A stretch of 64,000 bases of DNA from Ignavibacteria bacterium (GTDB lineage: Bacteria > Bacteroidota > Ignavibacteria > Ignavibacteriales > Ignavibacteriaceae), in contig JAJTBZ010000097.1 of assembly GCA_021286645.1 (NCBI GenBank), forward strand, positions 235,454 to 299,453. The letters run 5' to 3'. The position numbers and the translations under genes are program-made. A model generated the notes under the pieces. The model saw only the letters and a list, made by a program, of their open reading frames with translations. It made no database searches and was not told the DNA's origin. This document shows positions 23,926 through 34,029 of the stretch, piece by piece (position 1 is the first letter of the stretch; every line of letters starts with the position of its first letter).

Positions 23926-25512
23926 ATGAAGAAAATAATCATTTCGCTTACGCTTACAGGACTCGTGCTTGTTGCCGCTCTCTCAGTATTATTGCCCGAT
24001 GAAAAAGGATCCACAAGTTTGGACATCCTGAAGGCAAAATACCAGGGAAAAAAGGGACGGGTTGCAGACCATTCGCGATACGATATCCTGAAGCAAAACT
24101 TTTCTGATCCCCGCCAGGTTACCAAAGCATGCCTAACGTGCCATACACACGCGGCGGGAGAAATTATGCAGTCCAATCACTGGAATTGGGAACGCCCCGA
24201 ATACATTAAAGGAAGAGGCATCGTGTATTTCGGTAAGAAAAATGCCATTAATAATTTTTGTATCGGCGTTGAGGGAAATGAACAGAGTTGCGCCAAATGC
24301 CATATCGGGTATGGTATGTCAAGCGCGAAAAATTTCGCGTTCAATGACTCACTGAATATAGACTGCCTGATATGTCACGATAATACCGAAACGTATTCAA
24401 AAGGCACTGAAAAGGCAGGAATGCCCGGTGCCGGACTGGATTTGGCCAATATTGCACGACACGTTGGTAAACCGAAACGCTCTAATTGTGGCGTGTGCCA
24501 TTTCTTTGGCGGTGGCGGTAATAATGTTAAGCATGGAGATTTGGAAAAATCAATGTTTGAACCTGCCCGGGATGTAGACGTGCATATGGCTTCGGATGGG
24601 GCTAACCTGCAATGTGTTGATTGCCATACTACAAAACAACATACAATAAGCGGTAAAATGTATTCACTCTCCTCTATGAACCATAATCGTGCATATTGTG
24701 AAGATTGCCATACTGCCCGCCCGCATGATGATGATGTTCTTAATAAACACACATTAAAAGTTGCATGCCAGTCGTGCCATATTAATACCTATGCAAAGGT
24801 AAATGCCACAAAAACAAACTGGGATTGGGCAACTGCCGGTGATTTGCGTAACGGTGAACCCTATGAAGTTGACGACAAAGATGGTAATCATACATACCTT
24901 TCAATAAAGGGCTCGTTTACCTGGGGTAAGAATCTGAAACCGGACTATATTTGGTTTAACGGTACAGCCGAGCATTACCTTTTGGGCGATAAGTTCTCTG
25001 ATACTACAAAACCGCTGGTATTGAATACACTTAACGGTTCATATAACGACAGGGATTCGAAGATAATTCCCGTAAAAATTCATACAGCCCGTCAGCCGTA
25101 TGATCCGGTAAATCAGTTGTTAATTCAGCCAAAACTCTTTGCCCCGGAAAAGGGTCAGGGTGCATTTTGGAAAGATTTTAACTGGCAATCAGCAGCCTCC
25201 ACTGGTATGAAAGAAATTAACTTGCCTTACAGCGGTAAATTGACTTTTATTAAAACTGAAATGTACTGGCCGGTTAACCACATGATCGCCACGAAAGAAA
25301 AAACAGTTGCATGTACCGAGTGCCATAATAGCAGCAATAGCCGCCTGGCACAGCTTACCGATTTCTATATGCCGGGACGTGACCATAGCTCTTTTCTTGA
25401 ATTCGCCGGAACAGGTATTATCATGCTTTCATTGGCAGGTGTACTCGCGCATGGCGGTGTGAGAATTTATCACAGGCGTAAAATGAAACAGGAGAATAGT
25501 AATGGAAAATAA
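23926..25512 (+). CDS. Octaheme c-type cytochrome, tetrathionate reductase family
   Basis: A 528-residue multiheme cytochrome. An N-terminal signal/anchor (about 4-22) is followed by eight CxxCH sites with first cysteines at 69, 122, 147, 188, 230, 258, 281 and 463, then a C-terminal membrane helix (about 492-512). The stretch YFGKKNAINNFCI before the second heme matches the octaheme tetrathionate reductase (OTR) family, where a lysine ligates the catalytic heme. OTR enzymes reduce tetrathionate, nitrite or hydroxylamine in vitro; the physiological substrate is unsettled. Here the cytochrome is membrane-tethered at the periplasmic face, and its gene overlaps a cytochrome b561-type gene by 11 bases. 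The neighbouring YeeE/YedE transporters point to a sulfur oxyanion. Confidence 0.9.
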   Translation: MKKIIISLTLTGLVLVAALSVLLPDEKGSTSLDILKAKYQGKKGRVADHSRYDILKQNFSDPRQVTKACLTCHTHAAGEIMQSNHWNWERPEYIKGRGIVYFGKKNAINNFCIGVEGNEQSCAKCHIGYGMSSAKNFAFNDSLNIDCLICHDNTETYSKGTEKAGMPGAGLDLANIARHVGKPKRSNCGVCHFFGGGGNNVKHGDLEKSMFEPARDVDVHMASDGANLQCVDCHTTKQHTISGKMYSLSSMNHNRAYCEDCHTARPHDDDVLNKHTLKVACQSCHINTYAKVNATKTNWDWATAGDLRNGEPYEVDDKDGNHTYLSIKGSFTWGKNLKPDYIWFNGTAEHYLLGDKFSDTTKPLVLNTLNGSYNDRDSKIIPVKIHTARQPYDPVNQLLIQPKLFAPEKGQGAFWKDFNWQSAASTGMKEINLPYSGKLTFIKTEMYWPVNHMIATKEKTVACTECHNSSNSRLAQLTDFYMPGRDHSSFLEFAGTGIIMLSLAGVLAHGGVRIYHRRKMKQENSNGK

Positions 25513-26164
25513 AGTTTATATTTATCGTTCATTTGAGCGCTTCTGGCATTGGATGCAGGCATTTTTGATATTTTTTCTTGCCGCTACAGGATTCGAAATA
25601 CATGGTTCGTTTTCGTTTTTTGGCTATCGTAATGCAGTGCATTATCATAACATAGCGGCTTATGCTTTTATTATTCTTATCGTTTTTGCGATTTTCTGGC
25701 ACTTTTCAACTGGTGAATGGCGGCAATACCTGCCCACATTTAAGAACCTGCGTGCCCAGATAGATTATTACCTGTTGGGCATATTCCGTAACGCACCGCA
25801 TCCAACGAAAAAGACCGTGCTAAGTAAGCTAAATCCCCTGCAACGATTGACATATTTAGGACTGAAACTGCTGGTTATTCCGGTAATGGTTATATCGGGC
25901 TTGCTCTACATGTTCTATAGATACCCTCAGGCAGGAGGTATCGAAGGGTTACGGATCGATTCGGTTGGAACTATTGCTTTCTTCCATACTGCCGGCGCTT
26001 TTGTACTTATTGCTTTTGTAATAGTGCATTTGTACCTGATAACAACAGGTACAACAATTACATCTAACCTGAAAGCAATGATAACAGGGTATGAAGAATT
26101 AGAAGGTCACGATTCGGAAGGCAAAGCTAATAACAAACAGACTCAGGAGGTTAACCATGAATAA
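25502..26164 (+). CDS. Cytochrome b561-type membrane subunit
   Basis: A 220-residue membrane protein with four main hydrophobic segments (about 15-35, 48-68, 118-138, 158-180). Histidines suited to b-heme binding are present: RFWHWMQAFL, HYHNIAAYAF, FWHFSTGEW and FFHTAGAFVLIAFVIVHLYL. It belongs to the cytochrome b561/Ni-hydrogenase cytochrome b group that links the quinone pool to periplasmic cytochromes. Its gene overlaps both the octaheme cytochrome gene and the next transporter gene. The likely role is quinol dehydrogenase for the octaheme subunit, or the reverse direction (inference). Confidence 0.87.
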   Translation: MENKVYIYRSFERFWHWMQAFLIFFLAATGFEIHGSFSFFGYRNAVHYHNIAAYAFIILIVFAIFWHFSTGEWRQYLPTFKNLRAQIDYYLLGIFRNAPHPTKKTVLSKLNPLQRLTYLGLKLLVIPVMVISGLLYMFYRYPQAGGIEGLRIDSVGTIAFFHTAGAFVLIAFVIVHLYLITTGTTITSNLKAMITGYEELEGHDSEGKANNKQTQEVNHE

Positions 26165-26681
26165 AACTCCGTATATGAATCCGTATCTGGCAGGTTTTTT
26201 CCTCGGTTTAACATTGTTGGCAACAATTTATATTACCGGGCGTGGCCTGGGCGCAAGTGGTGCCGTAAAGAGTACAGTTGTAGCGGCAGTACAGACCACT
26301 ATGCCGGAACACGCGCAAAATACACATTTTTACAAGGAATATTCTGCCGAACATCCTGAACCCCCGCTAAAGAACTGGCTGGTGTTTGAGGTTATCGGTG
26401 TAATAATTGGAGCATTTATTTCGGGACTAATTTCCAATCGCCTGAAATTCACACTGGAACATGCCCCGAAAACAAAGGCAAAGGTACGTATAGCCGGTGC
26501 AATTATTGGCGGGTTCCTCTTTAGCTTTGGCGCGCAACTGGGCCGTGGGTGTACCAGCGGTGCTGCTTTAAGCGGAATGGCAGTACTTTCTACAGGTGGT
26601 ATTATTACCATGATGGCTATTTTTGGCGGTGCCTATGCATTTGCCTGGTTTTTTAGAAAAATTTGGCGGTGGGAGGAGTAA
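26157..26681 (+). CDS. YeeE/YedE family transporter, half 1
   Basis: A 174-residue membrane protein with the YeeE/YedE signature GAQLGRGCTSGAALSGMAVL near residues 123-142, which carries a conserved cysteine, and about four transmembrane segments. YeeE-type proteins import thiosulfate; the family Cys residues relay the sulfur compound. Full-length YeeE is about twice this size; the other half is the next gene, three bases downstream. Its ATG lies inside the end of the cytochrome b gene. Confidence 0.87.
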   Translation: MNKTPYMNPYLAGFFLGLTLLATIYITGRGLGASGAVKSTVVAAVQTTMPEHAQNTHFYKEYSAEHPEPPLKNWLVFEVIGVIIGAFISGLISNRLKFTLEHAPKTKAKVRIAGAIIGGFLFSFGAQLGRGCTSGAALSGMAVLSTGGIITMMAIFGGAYAFAWFFRKIWRWEE

Positions 26682-26684
26682 TTT

Positions 26685-27881
26685 ATGGCACCATTAGTCC
26701 CTGATTTAATCGGAAATGAACTGAACTACGTGATAGCAATCTTTATTGGAATCGCGTTCGGTTTTATACTGGAACAGGCAGGTTTTTCCACCTCAAAAAA
26801 ACTTGTCGGTTTATTTTATGGCTATGATTTTACTGTTTTGCGTGTGTTCTTTACCGCCGGTGTTGTTGCAATGCTTGGTGTTATTATTCTCGGCCATTTC
26901 GGCATGCTCGATCTTTCGCTAATTTATATAAATCCAACCTTTTTATGGTCAGCTATCGTAGGCGGACTGATAATGGGTCTCGGCTTTATCATTGGCGGAT
27001 TTTGCCCCGGCACCAGTGTATGCGCCGCGGCTATCGGGAAGATAGACGCTATGTTATTCATCCTGGGTTCGTTATTGGGCGTGTATGTTTTCGCCGAAGG
27101 CTATCCTATCTGGGAAGGCTTGTATAAAGGTGCAAACTGGGGTGGCGTTCGTATGTTCGAAACTCTGGGTGTATCGCAGGCTTTATTCGCTTTCGCGTTA
27201 ACCACGGTGGCGGTAGGAGCATTCTGGGCGGTTCGTTTCGTAGAAAATAAAGTGAATAAAATTACCGGCTATAAGGTCAGTAACCAGAAAGTGTATCTTG
27301 GCCTTTCGGCTTTTGCTCTGCTGTTCGGACTGGCAACTTTCGCTTTACCCGAAAAGCGTGAAGCGGTGATGAAAAATGCAGATAAAGCGGATGTCTCTGC
27401 CGGTATTGCCGGTATGGAGATGACGGCTGATGAACTGGCATACCGGCTGTTGGATCAGGATGCACGGGTGTTTATTTACGATTTAAGGACAAAAAAAGAA
27501 TTTGATTACCTGAGTCTTCCAAATTCAACAAATATTTCGGTGCAGTCTTTATTCGAGAAAGATACGCGAAAGCAATTACTGGTGAAAAACCGGATAAATG
27601 TTTTTATGGCTGACGATGATGTCCTCGCTGGTAAGGCAGTATACGTTGCAAAAGAGCTGGGATACACCGGACTTCGGTACCTTACAGGCGGATTCAATGG
27701 TTTTAACCGGAATATTTTGCAATACAAGACTCCTGCATTAGCTGCAACGGGTGTGTTGACTGATTCGCTACGATTCAGGCAAACGGCCTCGGCGCAGTTA
27801 CCCGAACTGATTCGCGAATATAAGGCAAAACATGCCGGGAGCGCGAAAAAGGCTTCTAAAAGGGTACTAGGCGGGTGTTGA
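26685..27881 (+). CDS. YeeE/YedE family transporter, half 2, fused to an inactive-looking rhodanese domain
   Basis: A 398-residue protein. Residues 1-230 are the second YeeE/YedE half, with EQAGFSTSKKLVGLFYGYDF and the cysteine-bearing GGFCPGTSVCAAAIGK. Residues 245-345 form a rhodanese-like domain (VFIYDLRTKKEFDYLSLPNS; GLRYLTGGFNGF). The active-site loop, normally CxxGxR(S/A), reads MADDDVLAGKA, so the persulfide-carrying Cys is absent. Either the domain serves for binding only, or sulfur is passed elsewhere. The C-terminus is lysine-rich and ends in Cys. Last gene of the operon. Confidence 0.87.
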   Translation: MAPLVPDLIGNELNYVIAIFIGIAFGFILEQAGFSTSKKLVGLFYGYDFTVLRVFFTAGVVAMLGVIILGHFGMLDLSLIYINPTFLWSAIVGGLIMGLGFIIGGFCPGTSVCAAAIGKIDAMLFILGSLLGVYVFAEGYPIWEGLYKGANWGGVRMFETLGVSQALFAFALTTVAVGAFWAVRFVENKVNKITGYKVSNQKVYLGLSAFALLFGLATFALPEKREAVMKNADKADVSAGIAGMEMTADELAYRLLDQDARVFIYDLRTKKEFDYLSLPNSTNISVQSLFEKDTRKQLLVKNRINVFMADDDVLAGKAVYVAKELGYTGLRYLTGGFNGFNRNILQYKTPALAATGVLTDSLRFRQTASAQLPELIREYKAKHAGSAKKASKRVLGGC

Positions 27882-27935
27882 TGCAGGGTTTTAGCTGCAT
27901 AATCAGTGGCAATTAAATACCACTTAAAAATTCAG

Positions 27936-27973
27936 GTATCTCCCTTCCTCCAACTGAAAAGGAAGGGAGATAC
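27936..27973 (+). terminator. Perfect 13-bp inverted repeat after the sulfur operon
   Basis: GTATCTCCCTTCC (27936-27948) and GGAAGGGAGATAC (27961-27973) pair without mismatch around a 12-base loop. There is no strong T-run after it, so it may be a terminator of the operon ending at 27881 or another kind of RNA structure. No gene is seen between 27882 and 28155. Confidence 0.6.
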
Positions 27974-28155
27974 AATCTAAATTTAAAGGTATGTATTTAT
28001 TAAGAACTACCGAATGTTCTCCCTCTGCTCATTTTCACCATCAAGACGCAAGATTTTAGCAATACCGATCACGGCTTTGTGGGCTCGGTGTAATGCATCG
28101 ATGCTCTAATATATGCAACTCGAACGGAGTATTGCCTTACTTACTGGTCATTTTT

Positions 28156-29170
<1,015 letters not shown>

Positions 29171-29371
29171 CTAAAATAAGAAGTTCAATGGTGAAGCGCA
29201 TGCAAATTTATGCGGTAGTAGGGGTGACTACTGGCAGACAAATGAGCCGATTCTGTTGAGAGTGGGAAATCCTGAAAAGTGGCTGCGTGACCACCCCTTG
29301 ACTAATCAATTTGCATTGTGGTTGATTCAAAAATATCTATTTTGGTGCTTAAATATAATTTTGCAGATAGA

Positions 29372-31270
29372 ATGACAACAATGAAGTCTAACGTCTATTT
29401 ATTGATATTTTTTCATCTTTTTCTCATTGGGTGTGCGAATACTTATCGGCAGGATATGGATTTAGCGCACGCTACATATGATCAGCAAATTCTTGAGAAC
29501 ATTGCACGGAGCGGGAAGCACGTCAGCATAAGAACCGTGGCGATTGCAAAAATCAGGAATCAGGATCTGCTGGTCAAATTAGCACTGAGTGATGAAAATC
29601 TGGAAATAAGATTCGCTGCACTGCGAGGCATTCAAAGTGATTCAATCCTTGGCGCAATAGCCTTCGATTGTGGGAAATATTGCGATCTTACCAAAAGGAT
29701 GCAATATTTTAACAATAAGTTTGAAAAATTGATGTATGACGAGTTATACACAACAGAAGGTGGAGCCGGTGAATGCAACATAGCTATTCGTACAATTGCT
29801 GCCGGGGGCCTGAGAGATCAGGCTAAGCTGGCTAAGCTGGCAGTCGATGACAAATCACCTGATGTGAGAGAGGCTGCAGTAAAAAACCTTACTGACCAGA
29901 GTATACTTGAAAAAGTGGTGCGGCAGGAATCTGATACGGTTGTAAAGAGAATCGCCGTCGATCGACTGGAATCGCAGGCCTTGCTTGAAAACATTGCTTT
30001 TACCGATACACAGTACTCTGTTCGAAATGCGGCAGTTGCAAAAATAGTTAGTCAGCCTGTATTGCTGCGGGTAATCAGGAGTGAAAAAGAGGATTTTATT
30101 AAGGCGCTTGCATTTAGGAAATTTCTGAACAAGGATAGTATTCTACAGGAGATTGAAAATTCGCCTCCGATTGCCAGATTTATGATGATTGATCTGTTGC
30201 CGGATTCAAGCCGCCTCATACCGCGATTGGCGGGACGCATGGATAAATTGACTGATGACGCAAGGGAATTGCTTGCCCGATATAAAATGGCAAAGCAGGA
30301 AGCATACTTCGCGAAAAAATGTGCTTATACCGAATTAGTAACTGATATTTGGCCAACAAAGCAAGAATATCTTGGCGGTGGTGAAAAGAGGGGTGAAGCC
30401 GTGATTATGAATCTGGGAAAAGATCATAAGAGCATTCTGGAAGAGTTCTGGGAAACCCGGTACCTGGATTTTGAGAGGAACCTGGCATTCCGAAATGCTT
30501 ATGTCCGTTCCGTTGATTTCTTTCGGAAAATTATTAATTGGGATGAATTTGGCACTGGCATTGCCCGACTAAGTAAAGACGAGCAGTATGCACTCTTGAA
30601 TTCAAAAATTCCCGATGTAAGAGCCGCTGTTATCGGGAGACTTGATGAGCCATATCTACTTGTCTATGCCTTTGTTCATGCATCCTCACCTGATATTGAG
30701 GAAAAGGTCTATTTCAGATTGAGTGAATTGTACATTGTTAAAGATTTATTCAGGCGTCTTAATCTTCGAAAAATTCAGGAAATTCGGGGATATAACTCCA
30801 TAGATTCAAGAAAATTCATTAAACTTTTTTTGACGGCGCAGCTAATTTCAGAAAAGGAATACAACCAAATTGTTCTTGCGCAGAGTGAAGATCCTGAAAG
30901 CAGAATCAGTTCCCAATATTACGAATTCGTAACCGATCAACCTACCCTCACAACTCTGGCATTACAAAGGGATTGGATAAATGGTGAGGTTGCACTTGAG
31001 ATGGTTTCGGATCAGGAGTGCTTACACCAGATTGTACAGAAGTCAAATTACCCGCAGCACCGTGCAATTGCGATGGGAAAAATAGTTCGACAGGATATTC
31101 TGGAATCAATTGCTCTGGATTCGAGTTGTACGGCTGAATTCCGGGTTCTTGCTGTCAAAAAATTAATGAATACCGGGATTTTGACCCGTCTGGGAAAGTC
31201 AAATATTCTGATTATTAAACAAGCGGCATTGAGCAGAATAGAATTTCTTCGGAAAAATTCAAAGAAATAA
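29372..31270 (+). CDS. Lipoprotein with degenerate HEAT-like repeats
   Basis: A 632-residue protein with a lipoprotein signal (LFLIGC) whose lipid-modified Cys is about residue 21, so it is membrane-anchored. The rest is built from alpha-helical repeats of about 23 residues with a pattern like DQxLLxKLAxxDxxxxVRxAAVxxL (clear at LVKLALSDENLEIRFAALRG, LAKLAVDDKSPDVREAAVKN and LENIAFTDTQYSVRNAAVAK). These resemble HEAT/leucine-rich-variant scaffolds used for protein binding. I do not recognise a specific family. ATG 29372 is preferred for lipobox position; 29381 is also possible, and an earlier GTG at 29318 would spoil the signal. It stands alone. Confidence 0.75.
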   Translation: MTTMKSNVYLLIFFHLFLIGCANTYRQDMDLAHATYDQQILENIARSGKHVSIRTVAIAKIRNQDLLVKLALSDENLEIRFAALRGIQSDSILGAIAFDCGKYCDLTKRMQYFNNKFEKLMYDELYTTEGGAGECNIAIRTIAAGGLRDQAKLAKLAVDDKSPDVREAAVKNLTDQSILEKVVRQESDTVVKRIAVDRLESQALLENIAFTDTQYSVRNAAVAKIVSQPVLLRVIRSEKEDFIKALAFRKFLNKDSILQEIENSPPIARFMMIDLLPDSSRLIPRLAGRMDKLTDDARELLARYKMAKQEAYFAKKCAYTELVTDIWPTKQEYLGGGEKRGEAVIMNLGKDHKSILEEFWETRYLDFERNLAFRNAYVRSVDFFRKIINWDEFGTGIARLSKDEQYALLNSKIPDVRAAVIGRLDEPYLLVYAFVHASSPDIEEKVYFRLSELYIVKDLFRRLNLRKIQEIRGYNSIDSRKFIKLFLTAQLISEKEYNQIVLAQSEDPESRISSQYYEFVTDQPTLTTLALQRDWINGEVALEMVSDQECLHQIVQKSNYPQHRAIAMGKIVRQDILESIALDSSCTAEFRVLAVKKLMNTGILTRLGKSNILIIKQAALSRIEFLRKNSKK

Positions 31271-31551
31271 ACACACTACCAAGATAATGCAGCGTGCAGG
31301 TGATGCCGGAACATTGGGATGTAAGGTCTAAGTACATGACCGTATTGATGAAATACTATAAGCAATGCAATGTACAATGGAACGAAAACCTGAGGGGGAG
31401 ATCCGTTGCACGAGTGAAATCCTTGCGGCGTGATACAACGCAAGTTTTTAACCCTTTTATCGTGCTACCGGATGCAATTTTGTTTGTTTTTCCGGATGTG
31501 AATATATAAGTTTTGAAACAACTTCATACGGATTCTAAAACGGGAGATACT

Positions 31552-34029
31552 ATGCTACAGAAGAAGGCCCACAAACCCAAAGAACTGAAATATTCTGACT
31601 TACGTTGGCGCTGCAACCCTTCAACATTTGACTTTACTGATACGAAAAACATTACTCCCATAGATGAAATCGTGGGGCAGGAGCGAGCCCTGGAAGCACT
31701 GAAAGTTGGTGTGGATATTAAGGCTCCCGGGTACAATATATACATAGCAGGTCTCGCCGGTACCGGTAAAACCACTACAATACAACAGATGCTTGAATCA
31801 CTGAGTACTTCACGCCCGCAGCTATACGATTATGTTTACGTTAACAACTTTGAAGATCCCGACCACCCGATACTGTTGGTAATGAAAGCCGGCGAAGGAA
31901 GAGTATTCCGAAAAGAAATCAGTGACCTGATATCCTTTTTACGGGAACGGATTCCTCACCATTTAGAAAGCGAGAATTATCTTGCCAAGAGAAAACAAAT
32001 AATTGAGAAGTATAAAGAAAGTGAACAGGAATTATTCCAGGTTTTTGAGAAAAAACTGAAAAAGGATGGGTTCGCGCTGGGTGAAGTACAAGTTGGCGAA
32101 TCTGTACGTCCTGATATTATTCCAATAATCAACGATGAAGCTGTGCCGGTGTATCAGCTTTCGCAACTGGTTTCGGAAAAAAAACTTAAAAAAGAACATG
32201 TTGAGACAATTACTAAAAAGTATCAGAAGTATCAGGAAGAACTGATTGTAGTCTTCAAAAAAGGGATGAAAATAAACCTTGAGATGCAGGAAAAGGCAAA
32301 TAACCTTGAGCGGGGAGAGGTAAGCGTGCTTCTTGAGGGGGCTTTGCGAGTACTGTATGAAAAATACAAAGTTGAGAAAATAGTTCAGTATCTGAGCAAT
32401 ATTAAAAAGAGTGTACTGGAAAACCTGCAATTTTTCAAAGAGCAGAAAGGTGGAGGGGATGAAGCGCCGGAAGGGTACCAAATAGACTATTTCCATGACT
32501 ATGAAGTGAATATCATTTTAGATAATTCCAACACGACATCCTGCCCGGTTGTTGTGGAAATTTCACCTACCTATACGAATTTATTTGGGACCATTGAAAA
32601 AATAAGCGATGGGCGAGGGAACTGGTATGCCGACTTCTCAAAGATTAAGGCCGGTTCGTTGCTAAAAGCAAACGGCGGTTACTTAGTTCTGCGTGCTATT
32701 CATTTATTTGAAGAGCCGGGTGTTTGGCGTACTTTAAAACGTATTCTGAATTACCGGAAGTTGGAAATACAGGATTCTCCCTATACTTTTTCATGGGCAC
32801 AATCCATGTTAAAGCCGGAGCCCATAGAAATTAATACTAAAGTAATTCTGATGGGTAATAACTATATATACTACCTCCTTTCGGGCTATGAAGACGATTT
32901 TAAAAAGATTTTTAAGATTAAAGCCGATTTCGACAGCGAAATAACCCGTACCGAAGAGATAATGATTAAATATACCCGGGTTATAAAAAAGTTGATTCAG
33001 GAAGAAAATCTACGTGAATTTGATCGAACAGCGGTTGCATATCTATTAGAACTTGCATCTCGTTACGCTGGTCACAAAGAAAAACTCACAACTCGCTTCT
33101 CCTTTCTTGCCGATATAGCACGTGAAGCAGATTACTGGGCGAAGCGGGGAAACAGCAAAGTAGTAAAACAGGCGCATGTAAAAACGGCCTTTTACAAGGC
33201 ACGTGAACGGCACGCTCTATCGGAAGATAAGATGAGTGAGAGTATTCTTGATAATACTATCCTTATTGAAAGCTGTGGGGAGAGAATCGGTTGTCTGAAT
33301 GGCTTAGCAGTGTATGGCAATGATTATTATTCATTTGGTAAACCTGTACGGATAACTGCTACTGTCGGAATGGGAAGTGGCAGCATTATTAATGTAGAAC
33401 GAGAAGCCGGGTTGAGCGGGAAGATACACGATAAAGGAATGCTGATTATCAATGGTTTCTTTAAGGAAACTTTTGGAAGACACGCCCCGCTTTCATTTTC
33501 TGCAAACATTGTTTTTGAACAGTCTTATGGGCAAATTGATGGCGATAGTGCATCGGCGGCAGAAATTTTCACATTGCTTTCTACTCTGGCAGATATTCCA
33601 TTAAAGCAGTCAATAGCGGTTACCGGCTCGGTAAACCAAAAAGGCGAGATACAGCCGATTGGCGGTGTAAATGAGAAAATAGAAGGATTCTATGATGTAT
33701 GTAATTCCCGCGGTTTAACAGGAATTCAAGGCGTGGTAATCCCTCATCAGAATGTTAAAGAATTAATGTTGCGCGATGATATTGTTGAGGCAGTAAAGAA
33801 AAGGCAGTTCCATATTTATCCTATGGCGCGGATAGAGGAGGGTATCGAGATCCTTACAGGTATTAAAGCAGGGATGCGCGATGCTGCCGGAGTTTTTGAA
33901 GCCGGGACAGTTTTTGGCATAGTGGAAGACCAGTTGAGAAAATTGTACGAGAAGGCCAAGAATCCGTATAAAGAAAAAAATGAAAAAAAAATGCATTCAA
34001 AAAATAAATCAGGAAATCGCAAAAAATGA
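31552..34029 (+). CDS. Lon-family ATP-dependent protease with AAA_32 domain
   Basis: An 825-residue protein. The N-terminal AAA part has IVGQERALEALKVGVDIKAP and Walker A GLAGTGKTT (67-75), followed by a long helical insertion (about 130-310) characteristic of the AAA_32/Lon-related group. The C-terminal Lon protease domain has the catalytic dyad Ser666 in DGDSASAAE and Lys709 in GVNEKIEG; the 43-residue spacing equals that of E. coli Lon. These proteins differ from LonA in lacking its N-terminal substrate domain. Start 31552 has GGGAGA at 31542-31547; a TTG at 31513 would extend it by 13 residues. It overlaps pyk by four bases. Confidence 0.9.
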   Translation: MLQKKAHKPKELKYSDLRWRCNPSTFDFTDTKNITPIDEIVGQERALEALKVGVDIKAPGYNIYIAGLAGTGKTTTIQQMLESLSTSRPQLYDYVYVNNFEDPDHPILLVMKAGEGRVFRKEISDLISFLRERIPHHLESENYLAKRKQIIEKYKESEQELFQVFEKKLKKDGFALGEVQVGESVRPDIIPIINDEAVPVYQLSQLVSEKKLKKEHVETITKKYQKYQEELIVVFKKGMKINLEMQEKANNLERGEVSVLLEGALRVLYEKYKVEKIVQYLSNIKKSVLENLQFFKEQKGGGDEAPEGYQIDYFHDYEVNIILDNSNTTSCPVVVEISPTYTNLFGTIEKISDGRGNWYADFSKIKAGSLLKANGGYLVLRAIHLFEEPGVWRTLKRILNYRKLEIQDSPYTFSWAQSMLKPEPIEINTKVILMGNNYIYYLLSGYEDDFKKIFKIKADFDSEITRTEEIMIKYTRVIKKLIQEENLREFDRTAVAYLLELASRYAGHKEKLTTRFSFLADIAREADYWAKRGNSKVVKQAHVKTAFYKARERHALSEDKMSESILDNTILIESCGERIGCLNGLAVYGNDYYSFGKPVRITATVGMGSGSIINVEREAGLSGKIHDKGMLIINGFFKETFGRHAPLSFSANIVFEQSYGQIDGDSASAAEIFTLLSTLADIPLKQSIAVTGSVNQKGEIQPIGGVNEKIEGFYDVCNSRGLTGIQGVVIPHQNVKELMLRDDIVEAVKKRQFHIYPMARIEEGIEILTGIKAGMRDAAGVFEAGTVFGIVEDQLRKLYEKAKNPYKEKNEKKMHSKNKSGNRKK

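Noticed and set aside
31294..31509. Short plus-strand open frame of 71 residues
   Set aside because: No recognisable family or clear ribosome-binding site; region 31271-31551 is better left as intergenic.
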